Of a DNA stretch of 60,911 nucleotides, positions 1 to 9,309 are shown one piece after another. How positions within the stretch are numbered: position 1 is the first letter of the stretch; every line of letters begins with the position of its first letter. The notes below the pieces were generated by a model. The model was not told the DNA's origin, searched no databases, and saw only the letters and a program-made list of their open reading frames with translations. Made by a program: the position numbers and the translations under genes. This stretch comes from Streptomyces aureocirculatus (GTDB taxonomy: Bacteria; Actinomycetota; Actinomycetes; Streptomycetales; Streptomycetaceae), in assembly GCF_000720475.1 (NCBI RefSeq), contig NZ_JOAP01000043.1, forward strand, positions 1 to 60,911. Direction: 5' to 3'.

Positions 1-457
1 GGGTGGGGGTGGTGGGCGGGGAGGGGTCGGCGCCGCCGATCTGCGCGTAAAGCTGCCCGATCCCGTTGGAGTCCTTGCGTGTGTAGAGCTGGGTGACGGT
101 CTGCCACCCGGTGCCGCCGGGCGCGCCGGTGCCCCAGGTGTAGGCGGACACCGCGATCAGGTCCTGCGCGGCCTGGACGGCCAGCTCGGTGATGCTGGCG
201 TCGTCGGCGTCGGCGGGGTCGTCGCCGAGCCGCCACAGCACGACCGGCCGCGCGCCTAGGCGGACGGCCACCTGGTCGCCTGCGGTGCGGCGGCGGTAGG
301 AGTCGGTGCACGGCACGTCGGGCACCAGCGTGCCGAGCATGTCGAGGTTGACGCGCCCCTCGGCGGTGACGTCGATGACCGTTGCGGTGACCTGCCGCGG
401 CATCGACGGGCTGGCGGCGCGGGCGAGTTCGGCACCCCACAGTTCGGCTTCGTCCAC
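1..457 (-). CDS. phage tail or baseplate protein, 3' end outside the window
   Basis: An open frame of 152 codons starts at a GTG at 457 and runs off the left edge, so the C-terminus is not seen. A strong GAGGAGG ribosome site lies just upstream (462-468), and the GTG shares one base with the TAG of the preceding gene (TAGTG), so the two are translationally coupled. After a short charged N-terminus the visible protein is rich in beta strand (TATVIDVTAEGRVNLDML, QVAVRLGARPVVLWRL), which would suit a small barrel of the kind found in baseplate or tail-tip proteins; this is an inference. Its position after the tape measure and two minor tail genes supports a tail role. No family is recognised with certainty. 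Confidence 0.65.
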   Translation of the reverse strand, partial: MDEAELWGAELARAASPSMPRQVTATVIDVTAEGRVNLDMLGTLVPDVPCTDSYRRRTAGDQVAVRLGARPVVLWRLGDDPADADDASITELAVQAAQDLIAVSAYTWGTGAPGGTGWQTVTQLYTRKDSNGIGQLYAQIGGADPSPPTTPT

Positions 458-1617
458 TACAGCCTCCTCGCGGTGGTGCGGGTGGTCAGCGACATCGAAG
501 GCGCGCCGAGGGTGTAGGAGAGGGCGTCGACGAGGTGGCGCTCCCACCGGCCGGGGGTGACTTCGACCTCGATGACGTCGCCCGGCTCGAGGGCGGGGTT
601 GCAGGCGGCGGTCAGCGACAGGGCGTACTGCACGCCCAGGGAGTCGGCGAGTTTGGCGCGGGCGACGTCGTAGGCCTGCGCCAGGCTGGTGATCACCGCG
701 CTGGAGTGGCGCTGCACCCGCAGCCGCACGTGCCACAGCCCCAGGCGCTGCGGCGCCAGCGGATCTTTGATCGGGTCCGGTCCGGCGTAGGTCAGCGAGC
801 CGGGGTCGTCGTCGAACGCGTAGGCGGGCCCGATGGTGGCCTCACCGCTTCCGCCGTCGCCAACGACCGCCCACACGTTGGCCAGGCCCTCGTCCGACTG
901 TTCGGCTTTCGGCTCGATGAGGACGCCGCCAATGCCGCGGCCGAGCCGCCACACCACCGGGTCGGCGAGGGTTGGCACGGGCGCGACGGTGATGATGCCG
1001 CGGGCATCGGCGTAGATCTCGGCGGCCAGGGCCTCGACGATGCCGGTGGCGGTGCCGGAGGAGTCGGTGCCGGAGGAGAGCACCGACCAGCGGCTGGACT
1101 CGGCCAGGACCTGCGGCACCAGGCGGCCGCCGTCCACCCCGGCCCGCCAGGACACCGGCACCCCGGGCAGGGCCTCGGCGACGAGCTCCTCGATGAGGGG
1201 GCGGGCGGTGCCGGGCCCGATGGTGCGGGCGGTCGGCAGACCGGCATCCCGGATCTCATCCTCCAGGCCCGCCAGTTCGACCTCGATGCCGCCGGTCTCG
1301 GTGGCGCGCGGCCTGCCCACCGTGTACCGGCCGGCAGGGAACCACACGACGTTGCTGCGCGGTACCTGGATGCCCTGGAACAAGCGGACGTTGGTAGAGA
1401 TGGGGTTGATGCCTGCGGCCCCCGCCGGGGCGCCGGTGAGGGTGGCGCTGGCGGTGTAGCGGGTCTCCGCGGTGCGGCTGGCGGTGATCTGCGCCGACCC
1501 CGCCTCGAGGCCGCAGGCCGTCCAGGTGCGGCCGCCGTCGTTGGACCACTCCGCCCGGTACGGCCGCCCTATCGCCTGCGGCAGCGCGGCCAGGACCGCG
1601 TCGGTGACGGGCAGCAT
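457..1617 (-). CDS. minor tail protein, DUF5047-like
   Basis: A 386-residue protein starting MLPVTDAVLAAL. This opening, followed by a beta-rich half with EVELAGLEDEI, recalls the DUF5047 minor tail proteins of actinobacteriophages, where an early LPVSD-type start is typical; this is a recognition from memory, not a search. The C-terminal half contains conserved-looking stretches such as ALEPGDVIEVEV, reminiscent of tail hub proteins. The ATG at 1617 overlaps the upstream TGA by one base; a GTG three bases earlier (1620) is an alternative that would overlap by four. It probably sits at the tail tip beside the distal tail protein and is cotranscribed with its neighbours. Confidence 0.65.
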   Translation of the reverse strand: MLPVTDAVLAALPQAIGRPYRAEWSNDGGRTWTACGLEAGSAQITASRTAETRYTASATLTGAPAGAAGINPISTNVRLFQGIQVPRSNVVWFPAGRYTVGRPRATETGGIEVELAGLEDEIRDAGLPTARTIGPGTARPLIEELVAEALPGVPVSWRAGVDGGRLVPQVLAESSRWSVLSSGTDSSGTATGIVEALAAEIYADARGIITVAPVPTLADPVVWRLGRGIGGVLIEPKAEQSDEGLANVWAVVGDGGSGEATIGPAYAFDDDPGSLTYAGPDPIKDPLAPQRLGLWHVRLRVQRHSSAVITSLAQAYDVARAKLADSLGVQYALSLTAACNPALEPGDVIEVEVTPGRWERHLVDALSYTLGAPSMSLTTRTTARRL

Positions 1618-2492
1618 CACAGCACCCCGCGCAGCGCGAGCGCCTGATAGGTGCTGTAGCTCGCCGTCACTGCGTCGTAGGTGGCGAACTGGGCGGCGAG
1701 CGCGTCGTAGGACCAGCCCGGCATCCGCATGCGCTGCCCCGCGGTGTCGGGCCGCTCCACCTGGACCAGCGAGGCGGTGAACGTCCGCGATTCGTCCGGC
1801 TCCCCGTCCAGGGATTCGGCGGGGCCGGACATCAGGACGTACATGTCGGGCCGGTGGTAGGCGGGCCGGGTCTGGACGAGCAGCACCCCCGGGGTGGTCA
1901 GCAGCTCCCGCACGGCCTCGATCGCGGTGCCCTCCGCGTCCAGGGTGATCTCGGAGGCGGCTGCCGCGTACACGTCCTGGGCGGCGGCCGGGTAGCGGCT
2001 GCCCGCGATGGCGGCCTGCTCGATGCGGGCCTCCCAGGACAGTTGCGGCCAGGCGGTGACCGTCACCCGCGCCGACGCCCCCGGAACGTCCAACGACTTG
2101 ATCCACACGTCGGCGGGCGGGCCCGGGGCGGGCAAGGTGATACCGAGGGAGGAGGCAGGACCCCAGGTGCCGTCGGCGTACTGCGGGTGCGCGGTGTAGG
2201 TGACGCCGACACCCAGCGGCGCCTCGTGGTCGTATCCCTGGCTCACCCCGCCGACCGCCCAGGCCAGGTCCGCGCCGCGCACCCGTACTGCGGCCGCGCC
2301 CGGGTCCTGGCGGGTAATCAGGACCCGGCGGACGGCGGCGACGTCGTCCAACGGGGTGCTGGCGGTGTAGTCGACGGCCAGGGCCACCCCCGCCCACGCG
2401 GTGTCCACGGCCGCTCGCAGCCAGCCGTCAGGGCTGGTGACGGTCTCCGGCGGCTCGACCAGCGGCGCGTCCGGGTCCACGATCATCGGCAC
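1617..2492 (-). CDS. phage minor tail protein
   Basis: A 291-residue protein with no family I can name. The chosen start is the GTG at 2492 (VPMIVDPD), which sits eight bases after a GGGAGG; the ATG at 2486 is an in-frame alternative with poorer spacing. The gene directly follows the tape measure and precedes the DUF5047-like protein, the usual slot of the distal tail or first minor tail protein of long-tailed phages. The sequence is rich in short beta strands and contains no signal peptide or membrane segment, as expected for a virion protein. Confidence 0.6.
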   Translation of the reverse strand: MPMIVDPDAPLVEPPETVTSPDGWLRAAVDTAWAGVALAVDYTASTPLDDVAAVRRVLITRQDPGAAAVRVRGADLAWAVGGVSQGYDHEAPLGVGVTYTAHPQYADGTWGPASSLGITLPAPGPPADVWIKSLDVPGASARVTVTAWPQLSWEARIEQAAIAGSRYPAAAQDVYAAAASEITLDAEGTAIEAVRELLTTPGVLLVQTRPAYHRPDMYVLMSGPAESLDGEPDESRTFTASLVQVERPDTAGQRMRMPGWSYDALAAQFATYDAVTASYSTYQALALRGVL

Positions 2493-2512
2493 GAGGTGGT
2501 CCTCCCTTCTCT

Positions 2513-5500
2513 CTACTTGCTGCCGGCGTGCTGGGCGCGGCGCGCGCGGGCGAATCCGGCGCCGACCCGGCCGTCCGCTCGGTCGTCGACGTAGGCGGCC
2601 AGTTCGCGGCCGTCCTCGAGGACCAGCCACAGCCGTCCGCCCGCACCCAGCACTCCGGCCTGCCCGCGCGTGGTGGCGAGGGAGGCTGGGGAGACAGTCG
2701 GCATGGCCGGAGTCGCGGCGTCGGCGAGACGGGCCGCCGAGGCGGCGACGGCGGCCGCGGTGTTGTCCAGGCCGACACCGACCCCGGCGCCGGTCATCTC
2801 GCCGAGATACTGCGTGACCTTCGACGGGCTCTTGATCTTCAGGCGGCGGCGGATGGATTTCACCAGAGCAGAGCCGAGGCGGTCCATCGCCTTCTGCAGT
2901 TCCTTCTCCTGCGCCTTCAGCCCGGTCAGGAATCCCTTCCCGGCCTGCGACCCGGCGTCGAACATGGCGTCGGCCATGGTGTTGCCGTAGCTCGTCGAGA
3001 GCTTGCCGCCGGAGGCGGCGATCTTGTTGAGCTGTGAAAGCTGGTTCTTCGACGCACCACCGATCAAGTCGGCCAGCGGCCCGTCGGGGCCGGCGGCCAC
3101 CAACTGGCTGATGATGCTCCGCGACACCCCCTTCTTCGACAGCGTCGAGATCTGCTTCTGGAACGCCCTCGCGTCCGCCTGCCGCTTCTTCAGGCTCCCG
3201 AGCAGGTCGGAGAAGGTGGCTACTTCGCCCACGGAGCCCAGGCCGAAGTAGTCCGCGGCGCTCTTCTTCTGATCGGCCGCCGCGGACCTGGCTTCCTCCA
3301 GCCGCTTCTCCACGCTGTCGCGCTGCTTGGCCAGCGACTGCAGCTTCGCCGAGGCCTTCGTCGAGGAAGTGGCCAGGGCCCGGCCGGCGCCGCCCGCCGC
3401 ACGCAGGTCCTTGGTCAGCGCGTCGAACGCCCGCTTGATGTCCGCCGCCGACGCGGTGAGGGCCTTGGTGACGCCGGACAGATCACCCGGCAGCTCCTTG
3501 CGCGCCTTCTCCTGCCCGGCCGTCCGGTAGACGCCCGTGCGCCGGGTGCCCTTGGCGAACCCACGCAGCCCCGCCAGACCCCCAGCCATGGACATGGACG
3601 TGCGGTGATCCCACACGGTCGCACCGCCCGCCCCGAACCGAATGAGCTCCGGGCCCTGTTCGCCCACCCACGCGATCTCACCGGGCCGCGGCGAGCCGCC
3701 GTTCGCGTAGCCACCCGGCCGGTTGTAGGCCCGGGACAGCGACCCGTACACCGACAGCGCGTACCTCATGGAGGCGTAGATGTTGGCCAGCGGGTCCCAG
3801 ATACCGCGCTTGCGCAAGCGGCCCGCGTAGGCGTTGAAGGTGGGCGGGATGACCTGCATAAGGCCGCGGCTGGCCATGCCGCGCTTGGCGTTGATGTCCC
3901 ACTCGTTGATCGCGCGAGCGTTGCCGCCCGACTCCTGGTTCATCCGGCGCAGGGTGACCCCGAGCAGCGAGGCGGGCTGGCCCACCATGGCCAAGGCCTT
4001 GAGGACCAGCTTGCTCCACCGCTTGACGCCGCTGCCGCCGACCGGGATGAACTGCTTCTGGATCTGCCCGTCGGCCTTCTCGCTGTAGCCGAGCGCGGTG
4101 TCGAGGATCTTCGTGGGCACGCCCTTGACGGCCTTGCCCCACCCGTTGTCCAGTCCGGGGATGCGGTTGATGAGCGGGTCGATGACCTTCTTGATCCCGG
4201 ACCGTAGCGACCCGGCGACGGTGTCCCGGAGCCACCCCGCCCCCGACTTGATCTTGTCCCAGGCGTCGGACCCGACGCCCTTGACGGCGGATGCGGCGTC
4301 GCTGACCCAGCCGAACGCACCGCCCCCCTTGAAACCGGGCAGGCGCCCGTGCCCGCCCGCGGCCGCCCACTTGCGCAGAGCCGCGACACCGCTGTGCCCG
4401 CCCGCGCCGCGTACCTCCCGAGCGGTCCACACGTGCTCGTTCTTCGACAGCCACGCGGGGACGTCGTCGGAGGTCTCGGTGCCCGCGCCGAAAACCGGGC
4501 CGCCGGTGGCGAAGGAATGCTTGTTCAGCGTCGGCGCTCCGAAAGCGCTGGCGACTTTGTTCCAGACGCCGACGATGCCACGGTTGTAGACGGTGTTGAC
4601 GATGAACTCGACGGGGCCCCGGGCGATGCCCTTGACCTTGTCCCACGCCGTCTTGATCGCGCGGCGGGCCGCGTCGAAGGCCTCGCCGGTCTTGCCGATC
4701 GCGCTCCGCAGGACGCCCAGGACCGGCCGCACGCCAGTGTTGATGACGGTGGAGATCACCGACTTGATGCCGGTCATGGCCGGAGCCACATACGACGTCC
4801 ACAGGCTCTTGGCCGCGCCGCCCGCGCTGCGCAGCCCGCCCACGAATGCGGCCAGGACCACCTTCACGCCTGCCCACATCACGCGCAGGCCCGCCACGAC
4901 CAGGCGCACTACGGGGGCCACCGCGGCGTTGTAGAGCCACAGGGCCGCAGCCCCGGCGCGGCGCAGGCCGCCGACGACCAGGCCGACCACGGCCATGATG
5001 CCCGCGCCCATCCCTCTCAGGACGGCGCCGATCAGCTTCGCGGATGGGCCGACCGCCACGTTGTACAGCCACATGAACGTGGCGCCGAACAGTCGGATCG
5101 CCAGGTAGATCGGGCCGAACACGACGATGGTGAGGACGGTCAGCAGGATCCGCGCGGCCGTGGAGATGAACGAGAACACCGGAGAGATCGCGGAGTTCCA
5201 CAGCCACAGCGCGGCCGCGCCGACGGCCCGCAGTCCGGCCATGAACCCGTCCAGGACGGGTTTGAGGACGGTGGTCCACACCGTCATGGCGGCCATCTGG
5301 ATGCCCGCCCACATCGCCTGAACTACGGTGCGGAAGGTCTCGGAGCGCTTCCAGGCCACCACCAGGGCGGCGCCCAGGGCCACCACAGCGATTGCCGCGA
5401 GCACGAACGGGTTGAGTGCCATGACCGCGTTGAAAACTGCCTGCGCGGCTGCCCAGGCCCGCGTCACGGCGGCGACGCCGCGGACGGCCAGCGCGTAGAC

Positions 5501-6787
5501 GCCCATGACGCCGATGACGGTGCCAGTGGCGATGGCCTGCGCGTTCAGGGCGATGGTGATTCCGGTGATCAGGATGCCCACCGGCAGCAGCCAGATGCCC
5601 CACTGTGAGAACCAGCGGCCCGTCGCGGCCGCCGCGTCCCCGGTCCACTGGATGGCGGTGATCAGGCCGCGCAGCGCGGGCAGCACGACGGCCGTGACGA
5701 CACTGCCGAACGCACCCATCACCTGCCGCTGCAGGATCTTCAGCTCGGTGGAGGTGTTGCCGCGGATGGTGTCCCCGACCTTCTTGGCCGCACCCCCGAA
5801 CTTGCCCAGGTCCTTCGCGGCCGAGGAGGGGTCCATCGCGTACAAGGCTTCACCCAGATCTTCGGCCTGGGTACCGAACAACTGGACGGCTATCTGGGAC
5901 TGCTTGACCGGGTCCTTGACGCCCCGGAGCCGGTCCAGCGTCTGGTCGAGGACACCGTTGGCGCTCTTGCCGCCCTTGGCGAAGCGGTCCGCCATGTCGC
6001 TGGCGGACAGCCCCAGGGCCTTGAAGCCCGCCTTGGAACTGTCCGATCCGTCGACCGCCCGGATGGAGAACTCCTTGACGGCATCGGCGGCGATGTCCGC
6101 GTCCCTCGCGCCGGCCTTGATGGCCTGGTTCAGCAGGCCGACCGCTGTGCTGCCGTCCAGGCCCGCCTTGCGGAACTGGACGCCGTACTCGTTGATCGTG
6201 TCGAGGAAGTCCCCGGCTTTGTCGGCGGAGGACTGGAAGCCCTTGGTGAGCAGGTCCAGGGCCTGGTCGCCGTCCTTGGCCAGACCGGTACGGATCATCT
6301 GGGCGGCCGCGTTCGCGGTGCCCGTCAGGTCCTGGTCGAACGTTCCCGCAAGGTCTGCGACCTTGGTGGTGATGGACTCAATCGCCCTGCCGGTGGCCTT
6401 CTCGTCCACCAGGCCCGAGCCCATGACCGCGCGTACCGCGGCCGCGCCATCCTCGAAGGAGTCGACGACCGCCCCCGAGTACAGCTTCCCGGCGACGTCC
6501 CCGGCCCTCTTGGCGCCCTTGCCGGACAGGCCGAGCTGCGCGGCCAGACGGTCACCGGCCTTCTCCTTCTCCACCGCGCTGACCGTGGCCGCAACCAGGA
6601 CCGCCCCGGCCGCCGCCCCGGCGACGGCCAGGCCTGCCTTCCACCGGTCACCGAAACGGGAGCCGGACTCCTGCCCGGCCGCATCGGCCGCGTCCCCCGC
6701 GGGGCCGACGAGCTGGCGGCGCAGCTCATCGCCGATGCCCCGCACCGAGGGGATGACCTGAAGTGTGGCGTAGCCGACCGACGCCAT
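2513..6787 (-). CDS. tape measure protein with lytic transglycosylase domain
   Basis: At 1424 residues this is the longest gene of the element. The N-terminal 400 residues are alanine-rich and helical, typical of TP901-type tape measures. Residues about 400 to 700 hold many hydrophobic helices, including repeated blocks of the type AGAAALWLYNAAVAPVVR. Around residue 950 there is a soluble lytic transglycosylase fold with the catalytic-glutamate segment NQESGGNARAIN and the downstream SRGLMQVIPPTF. The protein sets tail length, is expelled on infection and would locally cut peptidoglycan. The C-terminal part is coiled-coil-like (about 1130 to 1220). Its length implies a tail of roughly 200 nm by the usual 1.5 angstrom per residue rule. 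An AGGGGG lies just before the ATG. Confidence 0.93.
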   Translation of the reverse strand: MASVGYATLQVIPSVRGIGDELRRQLVGPAGDAADAAGQESGSRFGDRWKAGLAVAGAAAGAVLVAATVSAVEKEKAGDRLAAQLGLSGKGAKRAGDVAGKLYSGAVVDSFEDGAAAVRAVMGSGLVDEKATGRAIESITTKVADLAGTFDQDLTGTANAAAQMIRTGLAKDGDQALDLLTKGFQSSADKAGDFLDTINEYGVQFRKAGLDGSTAVGLLNQAIKAGARDADIAADAVKEFSIRAVDGSDSSKAGFKALGLSASDMADRFAKGGKSANGVLDQTLDRLRGVKDPVKQSQIAVQLFGTQAEDLGEALYAMDPSSAAKDLGKFGGAAKKVGDTIRGNTSTELKILQRQVMGAFGSVVTAVVLPALRGLITAIQWTGDAAAATGRWFSQWGIWLLPVGILITGITIALNAQAIATGTVIGVMGVYALAVRGVAAVTRAWAAAQAVFNAVMALNPFVLAAIAVVALGAALVVAWKRSETFRTVVQAMWAGIQMAAMTVWTTVLKPVLDGFMAGLRAVGAAALWLWNSAISPVFSFISTAARILLTVLTIVVFGPIYLAIRLFGATFMWLYNVAVGPSAKLIGAVLRGMGAGIMAVVGLVVGGLRRAGAAALWLYNAAVAPVVRLVVAGLRVMWAGVKVVLAAFVGGLRSAGGAAKSLWTSYVAPAMTGIKSVISTVINTGVRPVLGVLRSAIGKTGEAFDAARRAIKTAWDKVKGIARGPVEFIVNTVYNRGIVGVWNKVASAFGAPTLNKHSFATGGPVFGAGTETSDDVPAWLSKNEHVWTAREVRGAGGHSGVAALRKWAAAGGHGRLPGFKGGGAFGWVSDAASAVKGVGSDAWDKIKSGAGWLRDTVAGSLRSGIKKVIDPLINRIPGLDNGWGKAVKGVPTKILDTALGYSEKADGQIQKQFIPVGGSGVKRWSKLVLKALAMVGQPASLLGVTLRRMNQESGGNARAINEWDINAKRGMASRGLMQVIPPTFNAYAGRLRKRGIWDPLANIYASMRYALSVYGSLSRAYNRPGGYANGGSPRPGEIAWVGEQGPELIRFGAGGATVWDHRTSMSMAGGLAGLRGFAKGTRRTGVYRTAGQEKARKELPGDLSGVTKALTASAADIKRAFDALTKDLRAAGGAGRALATSSTKASAKLQSLAKQRDSVEKRLEEARSAAADQKKSAADYFGLGSVGEVATFSDLLGSLKKRQADARAFQKQISTLSKKGVSRSIISQLVAAGPDGPLADLIGGASKNQLSQLNKIAASGGKLSTSYGNTMADAMFDAGSQAGKGFLTGLKAQEKELQKAMDRLGSALVKSIRRRLKIKSPSKVTQYLGEMTGAGVGVGLDNTAAAVAASAARLADAATPAMPTVSPASLATTRGQAGVLGAGGRLWLVLEDGRELAAYVDDRADGRVGAGFARARRAQHAGSK

Positions 6788-6814
6788 AGGGCACCCCCTG
6801 TGTTCAGTTGTTGA

Positions 6815-7614
6815 TCACGTGATCTCGCCTCGGTTGATGGCGCGCCGCCGCTCGGCGGCCCGCAGTTGGGCGGCCTTGCGCTTGGCGACCCGCTCGGGAC
6901 TGTTCTTGTCCCGTACCCGCCCGACCCCCGGCCGGGCCATCGGCCTAGGCGGCTTGGTCTGCTTGGAGGGCTTCACGCCCTCATTCGATCTCTGCCAGTT
7001 GGCCACCCGCAGCTCGTCGATGACGAGCCCGGTCAGGTGCTCCTGCAGCCCCCACACACCATCGGTCTCGCCCATGGCGAGACGGGTGCGGGCCTGCGGG
7101 GGGAGCTGGCGGATGTAGCCGCCGAGCTCGCGCCACGTCAGCAGCGGCCGCCCCCACGGATCGCGGGCGAACAGGTCGGACAGACGGATGCCGTAGTGCT
7201 CGCGCAGATCGGCCTGGACTGCCTCGCCGTGCTCGCTCAGGAGCTGGACGAGGCCTGTGATTCCCCCTCGGCCATACCGCAGAACTTCCGGTAGGCGTCG
7301 AAGAGGGCCTGCAGCTTGTACTGCGGCAGGCGGATCTTGCGGAATTCCGGGAACTGCTCGCCCAAGGCGGCCTCGAACACGCCGAGCATGGCGCCGACTT
7401 CGCCGCGCTCGGCTGCCGCCATCAGCTCGAAGACGTCCAGGTCCTGCAGATGGGCGAACTCCCAGCGCCGATCGTTCCAGTGGACCCGCCACGGAGTCAG
7501 GTCAACCTCGGCTTTGACGGCATCCAGGTTGAAGTCGAACGGCTGATCATCCTGCCTGGCCGTCTTGGCCGGTGCGGGCTTTGTCGCGGTTCGGGCGGTC
7601 ATGGTGCTACTCAC
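6815..7614 (-). CDS. tail assembly chaperone, long frameshifted form (gpGT-like)
   Basis: This is the fusion made when ribosomes translating the gene from 7614 slip back one base at 7267-7261. The downstream frame, read from about 7262 to 6815, has no good start of its own and begins GITGLVQLLSEH right after the slip. It is basic and helical, ending AINRGEIT. In long-tailed phages the short and long products coat the tape measure and recruit tail subunits before being lost from the virion. The position directly before the tape measure gene, the two-frame layout and the slip direction all match that family. The join was deduced by translating both frames across the heptamer. Confidence 0.85.
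7237..7614 (-). CDS. tail assembly chaperone, short form (gpG-like)
   Basis: A 125-residue acidic protein starting ATG at 7614, with a Thr/Lys/Ala-rich N-terminus and a helical body (HLQDLDVFELMAAAE). It ends with a run of serines (QASSSS) that is only made when no frameshift occurs. It overlaps the upstream gene by eight bases. It is the zero-frame product of the tail chaperone pair and should be far more abundant than the frameshifted form. No direct sequence homology to lambda G is claimed; the call rests on gene order, size, and the slippery site near its 3' end. Confidence 0.85.
   Translation of the reverse strand: MSSTMTARTATKPAPAKTARQDDQPFDFNLDAVKAEVDLTPWRVHWNDRRWEFAHLQDLDVFELMAAAERGEVGAMLGVFEAALGEQFPEFRKIRLPQYKLQALFDAYRKFCGMAEGESQASSSS
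7261..7267 (-). promoter_or_regulatory. -1 programmed frameshift heptamer GGGGGAA
   Basis: On the minus strand the zero-frame codons GAG GGG GAA can re-pair one base back as GGG GGA, entering the frame that encodes the long chaperone form. The zero frame stops 24 bases downstream at 7239-7237, while the -1 frame stays open for about 450 bases. Confidence 0.8.
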
Positions 7615-7966
7615 TCTCGTTCTTGGGCTGTTGGGGCTTGAGGACCTGGACAGATGCGGCCATCAGAGTCAGGCGGACTGTGGAGATCCCTCCGGGGTTG
7701 AGGCCGATCTCCATGGGCTGCTTGGCGATCAGCCAAGGGAACGGCACCCCGTCGACCAGGATCTGGCCACCGGGCTGTACGACGATCTCCCCGGCCAGGA
7801 CCGGCTCCGGCTCTTGGTCGGCCGTCTTGGTGGTGCGCCGCTCCTCGAGGAGCGCGGCCGCCACCCGCGAGCGCTGTGCTCGCGGCAGATCCTGCTCGGC
7901 GGTGATGAGGCCGAGCTGTACGGCCTTGGCGTGGAGCTCGGCGTCGGTGAACTGCTGCAGAGGCAC
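7607..7966 (-). CDS. phage protein between major tail and tail chaperone genes
   Basis: A 119-residue protein starting GTG at 7966 with an AGAGGA upstream. The N-terminal half is helical (PLQQFTDAELHAKAVQLG), the C-terminal half beta-like, ending KPQQPKNESE. It overlaps the chaperone start by eight bases, so translation is coupled. The family is not recognised. Position alone suggests a structural or assembly role in the tail. Confidence 0.7.
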   Translation of the reverse strand: MPLQQFTDAELHAKAVQLGLITAEQDLPRAQRSRVAAALLEERRTTKTADQEPEPVLAGEIVVQPGGQILVDGVPFPWLIAKQPMEIGLNPGGISTVRLTLMAASVQVLKPQQPKNESE

Positions 7967-8054
7967 GCGTCCTCTCCCTCGTGCCGCGGTTCGGCGGGTG
8001 GGTGGTGCACCGGGGCGCGGGCCGAACCGCGACGAACTCCCGCGCCCCGGGCGC

Positions 8055-8825
8055 TCATGCGGTGACGGTGACGGCGCAGGTGTCGGACTGGCCCTGGTAG
8101 GTGGCGGTCACAGTGGACGCTCCGGCGGCGATGCCGGTCACGAACCCCGCGGACACGGTGGCCTTGGTCGGATCCGAGGAGACCCACGACGCCGTGGCGG
8201 TGACGTCCTGGGTGCTGGCGTCGGAGAACGTCGCCGTGGCCACCAGCGCACTGATCTCGCCGTCGGCGACCGACAGTGTGGCCGGGGTGACGGAGATCGA
8301 CGACAGCACCGGAGTGTCCTGCCGGTCGAACAGCCAGCCCTGGGAGGTCGGGAAGATCGTCGCGGCGATCGTCGCCGACTCGAGGTCGGTTTCGTTCTCG
8401 CCGTGGTCACCGTCCAGCGAGCACTCCGCGTACTGGGAGGTGATCAGGCGGCGGACCTTTTCGCCCTCGCGGGTCTCGAAAGCGACCAGCACCTGCTCAG
8501 GGCGGGGGACCTTGATCTGGGTGGCGGTCGAGCCGGGCCACACCAGCTTGCGGGTCCACTCGTTGTCTTCCAGGCACGTGAAGGACTTCGTCAGCTTGAA
8601 GTGCTGGCGAGCCGTACGGACGATCATGCCGCCCCAGGCGAACTTGTCCTCGGTGTCCTCGTCCCTCGACTCGGGGAATCCTTCGTCGCCGTCCAGGAGG
8701 CCGATGAGCTTCCAGTCCGGGCTGAACGCGGTCTCGGCGTTCGCGGGCAGGGTGGCGTTCAGGTTCCAGGACACGTACACATCGGCGTCGGTCCACAGAT
8801 TGGCTTTGGTCGGGTCGCCGGCCAC
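8055..8825 (-). CDS. major tail protein with C-terminal Ig-like (BIG2-type) domain
   Basis: A 256-residue protein starting GTG at 8825 behind GGAGGG. Residues 1 to about 165 form the tube domain (DPTKANLWTDADVYVSWN to the YAECSLDGDHGENETDLE region). Residues about 172 to 256 form an Ig-like repeat of the bacterial Big-2 type, recognised by SISVTPATLSVADGE, WVSSDPTKATVS and ITGIAAGASTVTATY-like elements (here VTGIAAGASTVTATYQG). Such domains decorate the outside of the tail tube and are thought to bind cell-surface carbohydrate. The place between tail terminator and tail chaperones is the standard one for this gene. Confidence 0.88.
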   Translation of the reverse strand: MAGDPTKANLWTDADVYVSWNLNATLPANAETAFSPDWKLIGLLDGDEGFPESRDEDTEDKFAWGGMIVRTARQHFKLTKSFTCLEDNEWTRKLVWPGSTATQIKVPRPEQVLVAFETREGEKVRRLITSQYAECSLDGDHGENETDLESATIAATIFPTSQGWLFDRQDTPVLSSISVTPATLSVADGEISALVATATFSDASTQDVTATASWVSSDPTKATVSAGFVTGIAAGASTVTATYQGQSDTCAVTVTA

Positions 8826-8889
8826 GGCGCCCTCCTCTCATGTAGCAGATCAGCAGGGAGCCGCGGTTCAGCAGAAGGGCCCACGCCGG

Positions 8890-9309
8890 TCAGGGCAGGC
8901 GGGGCTTGATGTTGGCCAGCACGGTGAACGTCGACAGCTCAGTGCCGGACACGTCATCGACCGCGGCCAGCGGACCCGTGCCGGGCCGTACACCGCGGAT
9001 GACGGGACCGGCGTGGACGATGAGCAGGGCCTGGCAGAGCATCGCCAGGTCGTGCGCGGCATCCGCTCCTGTGTGCCATACCGTCACCCGCAAGGTCACG
9101 CGCGCGTTCGCCATCGAGTGGTGCGGGCTGTCGGAGTCCTTGCGGACCATCACGTACGGCAGCCGGTCCAGTTCCGGCGACCTGTCGGCGGGCACCCGCG
9201 TGCCCACCGTCGCCCCGGCCGCGTACGGCTCGCCGCGGGCGGCGAGCGCGGTGCGCAGCACACCGGCCCCGGCGGCCTGCGCGTCGTCGAAAACGGTGAG
9301 GGTCTTCAT
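8890..9309 (-). CDS. tail terminator / tail completion protein
   Basis: A 139-residue protein starting ATG at 9309; its start overlaps the upstream TGA (ATGA). The body has the alternating strand pattern of tail terminator proteins (LPYVMVRKDSDSPHHSMANARVTLRVTVWH) and ends in a FTVLANIKPRLP strand. In long-tailed phages the hexameric terminator caps the tail tube and joins it to the head. The call rests on order (immediately before the major tail gene), size and general pattern. Confidence 0.7.
   Translation of the reverse strand: MKTLTVFDDAQAAGAGVLRTALAARGEPYAAGATVGTRVPADRSPELDRLPYVMVRKDSDSPHHSMANARVTLRVTVWHTGADAAHDLAMLCQALLIVHAGPVIRGVRPGTGPLAAVDDVSGTELSTFTVLANIKPRLP

Noticed and set aside
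1618..2397. Long N-terminal extension of the DUF5047-like gene
   Set aside because: It overlaps a well-coded gene in another frame and consists mostly of Arg, Gly and Pro.
3678..5648. A 656-codon minus-strand frame inside the tape measure gene
   Set aside because: Frame-shifted shadow of the tape measure gene with Arg/Gly-rich composition.
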